This document shows positions 13,909 to 16,085 of a stretch of DNA of 16,085 nt, piece by piece (the first letter of the stretch is position 1; each line of letters begins with the position of its first letter). Made by a program: the position numbers and the translations under genes. The stretch is from DASUFF01 sp036274695 (GTDB lineage: Bacteria > UBA10199 > JACPAL01 > GCA-016699445): the NCBI GenBank assembly GCA_036274695.1, contig DASUFF010000081.1, forward strand, positions 1 through 16,085, written 5' to 3'. The notes under the pieces were generated by a model. The model was not told the DNA's origin and did not search any database. It was given only the letters and a program-made list of their open reading frames with translations.

Positions 13909-13920
13909 AAAGGAAACTTT

Positions 13921-14295
13921 ATGAATCTTCCAATTATCCCCTTGCGCATCGGCGTCCCGACCTGCGCCATCGGATTCACGGTGATCTCGGAACCCACCGT
14001 CGCCGGGAACGCGCTCCTCATGTTTCAGGCGAGCCAGGCGCTGCCGGACAAGGCCACCTTAACGGACGCCTACCGATTGGCCCTGAGTCAGGCGTCGGGC
14101 TTAAAGCGGTTGCCGGCCCTCACCGCGCAGCACCGAAAGTTGTTTCAAGAAGCTCACGAGTGGATCAGTTGCGGCGTGGAGAAAATGCCGGCCGATCTGA
14201 CGAAGGTCTACGATGATTTCCAACGGGATCCGTCGCTGGCCGGCATCAGCCTGTACTTCGCCCTTCTGGCCGATTGTATCCGCAAAGCCTTATAA
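13921..14295 (+). CDS. Unknown 124-aa protein, third gene of the TIGR02147 operon
   Basis: Preceded by AAAGGAAAC, a good ribosome binding site, 12 bases after the lipoprotein stop. The sequence is helical after residue 30. Residues TLTDAY (46-51) and GLKRLPAL (60-67) resemble TLEEAW and GVKLPAL at nearly the same positions in the truncated gene at the right edge of the window, so the two may be distant relatives. Two cysteines (15, 84) and a third at 119 are present without a metal motif. There is no signal peptide or membrane segment. I do not recognise the family. It converges on the SRPBCC gene with a 20-base gap. Confidence 0.75.
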   Translation: MNLPIIPLRIGVPTCAIGFTVISEPTVAGNALLMFQASQALPDKATLTDAYRLALSQASGLKRLPALTAQHRKLFQEAHEWISCGVEKMPADLTKVYDDFQRDPSLAGISLYFALLADCIRKAL

Positions 14296-14315
14296 GAAGT
14301 TTGCGGAGAGAAAAT

Positions 14316-14702
14316 TCAGAAAAAATCCTCGTGCAGCGATCCGGAGAGGTCTTCGGAAAACTCCAGCGCCTCCTTCACCTTCCGCATGGACGCCCGCATG
14401 GAGCGGCGCAGCCGGAGGCGCAAGAGCGGACCCAAAAGACGGTGGAAGGGTTTTGCCAAGAGGATCGTGTTGGTCTGCGACCAGACAGTCCCGTTGCCTC
14501 TCGTTTCGTACGTCCAGTACCCGCTCAAACGCCCGCACCCCTCGAACCGGAGGACGCGGCACGGCTGACTTTCGACGATCTTGGGCGATGAGCAATGCTC
14601 GTTCCAAAGAGGGCGGTTTAAGTCGTTCTGAGTGAACCGCCACACTTCCTCCGCGGGCGCGGCGATGTACAGGCGTTCGGTGATGGTAACGGAGTCTGCC
14701 AT
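14316..14702 (-). CDS. SRPBCC / START-like domain protein (128 aa)
   Basis: The N-terminus VTITERLYIAAPAEEVWRFT, then DLNRPLWNEHC, is the standard first strand and helix of the SRPBCC (polyketide cyclase/Bet v1-like) fold, which makes a hydrophobic ligand cavity. The middle (RVLRFEGCGRLSGYWTYET) supplies the following beta strands, and a long C-terminal helix with many Arg (LLRLRLRRSMRASMRKVKEALEF) closes the fold. Length is typical for single-domain members. The ligand cannot be predicted. It is divergent from the 329-aa gene across a 110-base gap that holds back-to-back promoter-like elements. No strong Shine-Dalgarno is seen; the predicted leader is only a few bases long. Confidence 0.82.
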   Translation of the reverse strand: MADSVTITERLYIAAPAEEVWRFTQNDLNRPLWNEHCSSPKIVESQPCRVLRFEGCGRLSGYWTYETRGNGTVWSQTNTILLAKPFHRLLGPLLRLRLRRSMRASMRKVKEALEFSEDLSGSLHEDFF

Positions 14703-14715
14703 GGTGCGACGGCGA

Positions 14716-14741
14716 CTATCGCGCCGTTCGAGAAAATGTTG
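14716..14741 (-). promoter_or_regulatory. Sigma28-like promoter element before the SRPBCC gene
   Basis: On the minus strand CAAC (complement of 14738-14741), 16 bases, then CGATAG (complement of 14716-14721). The -10 box ends 13 bases before the start codon at 14702, giving a very short leader. The surrounding sequence is unrelated to that of the other copies. It faces away from the plus-strand copy at 14777-14802. Confidence 0.42.
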
Positions 14742-14776
14742 TTACGAAATTAACACTATGTAACGATAATTAATAG

Positions 14777-14802
14777 AAACAACATCTATTTCGTGCCGAT
14801 AA
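14777..14802 (+). promoter_or_regulatory. Sigma28-like promoter element before the 329-aa gene
   Basis: AAAC at 14777-14780 (one mismatch to CAAC), 16 bases, CGATAA at 14797-14802, with a perfect GCCGATAA octamer at 14795-14802. The ATG follows 10 bases after the box, so the message would be nearly leaderless. Just upstream, 14741-14745 GTTAC and 14760-14764 GTAAC form an inverted repeat, and TTACGA-N17-GATAAT (14742-14770) is a weak sigma70-like alternative. Confidence 0.45.
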
Positions 14803-14812
14803 CGGACCCCGC

Positions 14813-15802
14813 ATGGCAATCCTTAACATCAATCCCCTATTGACGTCGACCCTGATGCATCAGGCGCTGAATCCCGTCTCGCTCGAGACGTCGATCTCCT
14901 ACCCCATCCTAGCCGAGACCTGTTTTACGGCGCTGGGCGACGGGGAAAGCGCTTCTTTCGCCCGCCGCCTCCGCGTCGAGAACCGGATCGGCGTCGCGTT
15001 CAATGTCCTCTTCGACGCAACCCTCTTCGGATTCGTGGACGATCTGCAAAACGCCTGGATCGATCGGAGCCGGACGCAGTCCGAGACGCCTTCCCACATG
15101 CCGGAGGACTACGACCGCGCCGCCTCGGCCTTCCGGCTGGCGGTGAGCGACGGCCGGGAGCTCGACAGAATCGACGAGAGCCTGGCGGCCGCCCTCGACC
15201 TGGCTCAGACGTTCTCCGGGTCCGTGGGATCGCTTTCGAATTTTCAGGACTGGACGGCCCGCGCGCTGGAACTTTTTCTTCCCGAGGACCGGCCGGCCGT
15301 CACCCGCACGCAGACCTGCTTAACCCTCCTGGGCGCCCGCCTGCTTTGGAACAGGGGGATCTTCTACGGGGCCTCCCGCTCCTTAGGCGTCGCCGCCGAA
15401 GCGTTGCGGGGCGAGGAGACGGAATCGCAACCCCCCGAGGCGGCGCGCGAGGAGGGCTTCGTCCGCTACGCGCGCGCGTTGGTGCTCCTGTTGAACAAAG
15501 TCCCCGATTTCGAGCGCCTGCACGGCGCCCTTGGGGAATTGGAGGAATCGATCGCCTGTTTCCGCCGCAGCCGCGAAGCGTTTCCCTACATCCTCCACAA
15601 GCGCCTCTCGGAAGCCCACAAAATACTCGGGCGCGCGCATCACGACGAAGGGGACCTGCGCACCGCCGCCTATCACTTCGGCCAGGCCCGCGAGATCGGG
15701 AAACGGAAGCTGGAACCCGGGATTCCCGAAGCGCGCGCCTTGCCACGCGGGTCGAACAAGGGCTGGAAGGCGGCCCTGCGCTCGATTTTCGGAAAGGGAT
15801 AA
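14813..15802 (+). CDS. Unknown 329-aa protein with C-terminal TPR-like repeat
   Basis: Mostly helical, no signal peptide and no clear membrane segment. Residues 266-299 (SEAHKILGRAHHDEGDLRTAAYHFGQAREIGKRK) match the tetratricopeptide spacing: Leu272-Gly273 at positions 7-8, Ala285 at 20, Phe289 at 24, Ala292 at 27. Residues about 215-255 may hold a degenerate second repeat. TPR units usually mediate protein-protein contacts. The N-terminal 200 residues are unrecognised. The start at 14813 follows directly after the GCCGATAA element. The next gene begins three bases after the stop, so the two are one operon. Odd features are the near absence of a leader and the shared promoter type with the AAA+ paralogs. 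Confidence 0.8.
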   Translation: MAILNINPLLTSTLMHQALNPVSLETSISYPILAETCFTALGDGESASFARRLRVENRIGVAFNVLFDATLFGFVDDLQNAWIDRSRTQSETPSHMPEDYDRAASAFRLAVSDGRELDRIDESLAAALDLAQTFSGSVGSLSNFQDWTARALELFLPEDRPAVTRTQTCLTLLGARLLWNRGIFYGASRSLGVAAEALRGEETESQPPEAAREEGFVRYARALVLLLNKVPDFERLHGALGELEESIACFRRSREAFPYILHKRLSEAHKILGRAHHDEGDLRTAAYHFGQAREIGKRKLEPGIPEARALPRGSNKGWKAALRSIFGKG

Positions 15803-15805
15803 CCG

Positions 15806-16085
15806 ATGGCGAACGCGCTCCTCTTACCAGGGTTTCTGAACCACGCGCTGACCTTCGGATTCCGCGTCGGCGGCACGCAAATCTCCGGCTGCGAGGAGGT
15901 CGAGCGGTTTCTTTCGGAACCGACTCCCGTCGCCACGCTGGAGGAAGCCTGGTCCCATCCGGCGTTCCAGAAAATTTGCGGCGTCAAGCTGCCGGCGCTT
16001 CCGCGCGTTTTCGGCCCCGGCGCCCCGCCGACCTCTTCCGCCAAAACGACGGCCAACGAGCGCGCGATCGAAGGCTTCATCGCCT
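15806..16085 (+). CDS. Unknown protein, truncated by right edge (93 codons visible)
   Basis: Starts three bases after the 329-aa gene; AAAGGGA about 6 bases before the ATG is a good ribosome binding site. The visible part begins MANALLLPGFLNHALTFGFR. TLEEAW (44-49) and GVKLPAL (59-65) recall TLTDAY and GLKRLPAL in the 124-aa protein of the neighbouring operon, at almost the same residue numbers, followed by a Pro/Ser-rich stretch (about 70-82) not found there. No family is recognised. The open frame runs out of the window. Confidence 0.72.
   Translation, partial: MANALLLPGFLNHALTFGFRVGGTQISGCEEVERFLSEPTPVATLEEAWSHPAFQKICGVKLPALPRVFGPGAPPTSSAKTTANERAIEGFIA

Noticed and set aside
14274..14635. 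Plus-strand frames across the SRPBCC gene
   Set aside because: Basic, low-complexity translations; the minus frame shows a typical SRPBCC N-terminus and length.
1..16085. tRNA, rRNA, CRISPR array, insertion sequence or prophage genes
   Set aside because: No repeat-spacer pattern, transposase motif, terminal inverted repeats or RNA-gene-like sequence was seen when reading both strands.

Overview
The window looks like a piece of a high-GC, Gram-negative bacterial chromosome. Coding density is high, the coding sequence is GC-rich, and the few intergenic gaps are clearly AT-richer. A TIGR02147-family regulator (known mainly from Fibrobacter and from Bdellovibrio-like or uncultivated 'deltaproteobacterial' lineages), translationally coupled to a small lipoprotein with a VGNP motif near its N-terminus, suggests an uncultivated Deltaproteobacteria/Bdellovibrionota-like organism. 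That assignment is inference; no rRNA or marker gene is present.

Left part (1-9671). A partial pterin-4a-carbinolamine dehydratase gene points out of the left edge. It is followed by three large paralogous genes on the + strand (831, 978 and 1000 aa). Each encodes an N-terminal soluble domain with two conserved cysteines, one hydrophobic segment that should anchor it in the membrane, and one AAA+ module that resembles the first nucleotide-binding domain of ClpA/ClpB. After that come a remnant-like Clp interdomain segment, a variable Pro-rich/inserted region and a conserved C-terminal helical module. The AAA+ cores are nearly identical, while the flanking modules diverge by insertion and internal duplication. 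All three keep the Walker A lysine and the Walker B glutamate but have leucine where the Walker B aspartate should be. I do not recognise this architecture as a described system, and it is the best candidate for something new here. A compact VapBC-type toxin-antitoxin pair with its own sigma70-like promoter sits between the second and third paralogs.

Middle part (9704-12459). These look like ordinary chromosomal genes, very tightly packed: a zinc-containing MDR dehydrogenase, an FmdB-type zinc-ribbon protein whose 3' end overlaps the dehydrogenase gene tail-to-tail by 137 bp, a divergent class I aminotransferase only 22 bp away, and a small hydrophobic protein of unknown function in convergent orientation.

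Right part (12496-16085). A three-gene unit (TIGR02147 regulator, lipoprotein, 124-aa protein) is followed by a convergent SRPBCC-domain gene. Then come a divergent 329-aa protein with a C-terminal TPR-like repeat and a truncated last gene that resembles the 124-aa protein in a short stretch.

A link across the window is a promoter-like element, CAAC-N16-CGATAA (often GCCGATAA, the -10 sequence of sigma28/FliA-class promoters). It occurs with exactly the same 16-base spacing before all three AAA+ genes, the TIGR02147 unit and the SRPBCC gene, and with one -35 mismatch before the 329-aa gene. This suggests that the AAA+ paralogs and the right-hand genes of unknown function belong to one regulon.
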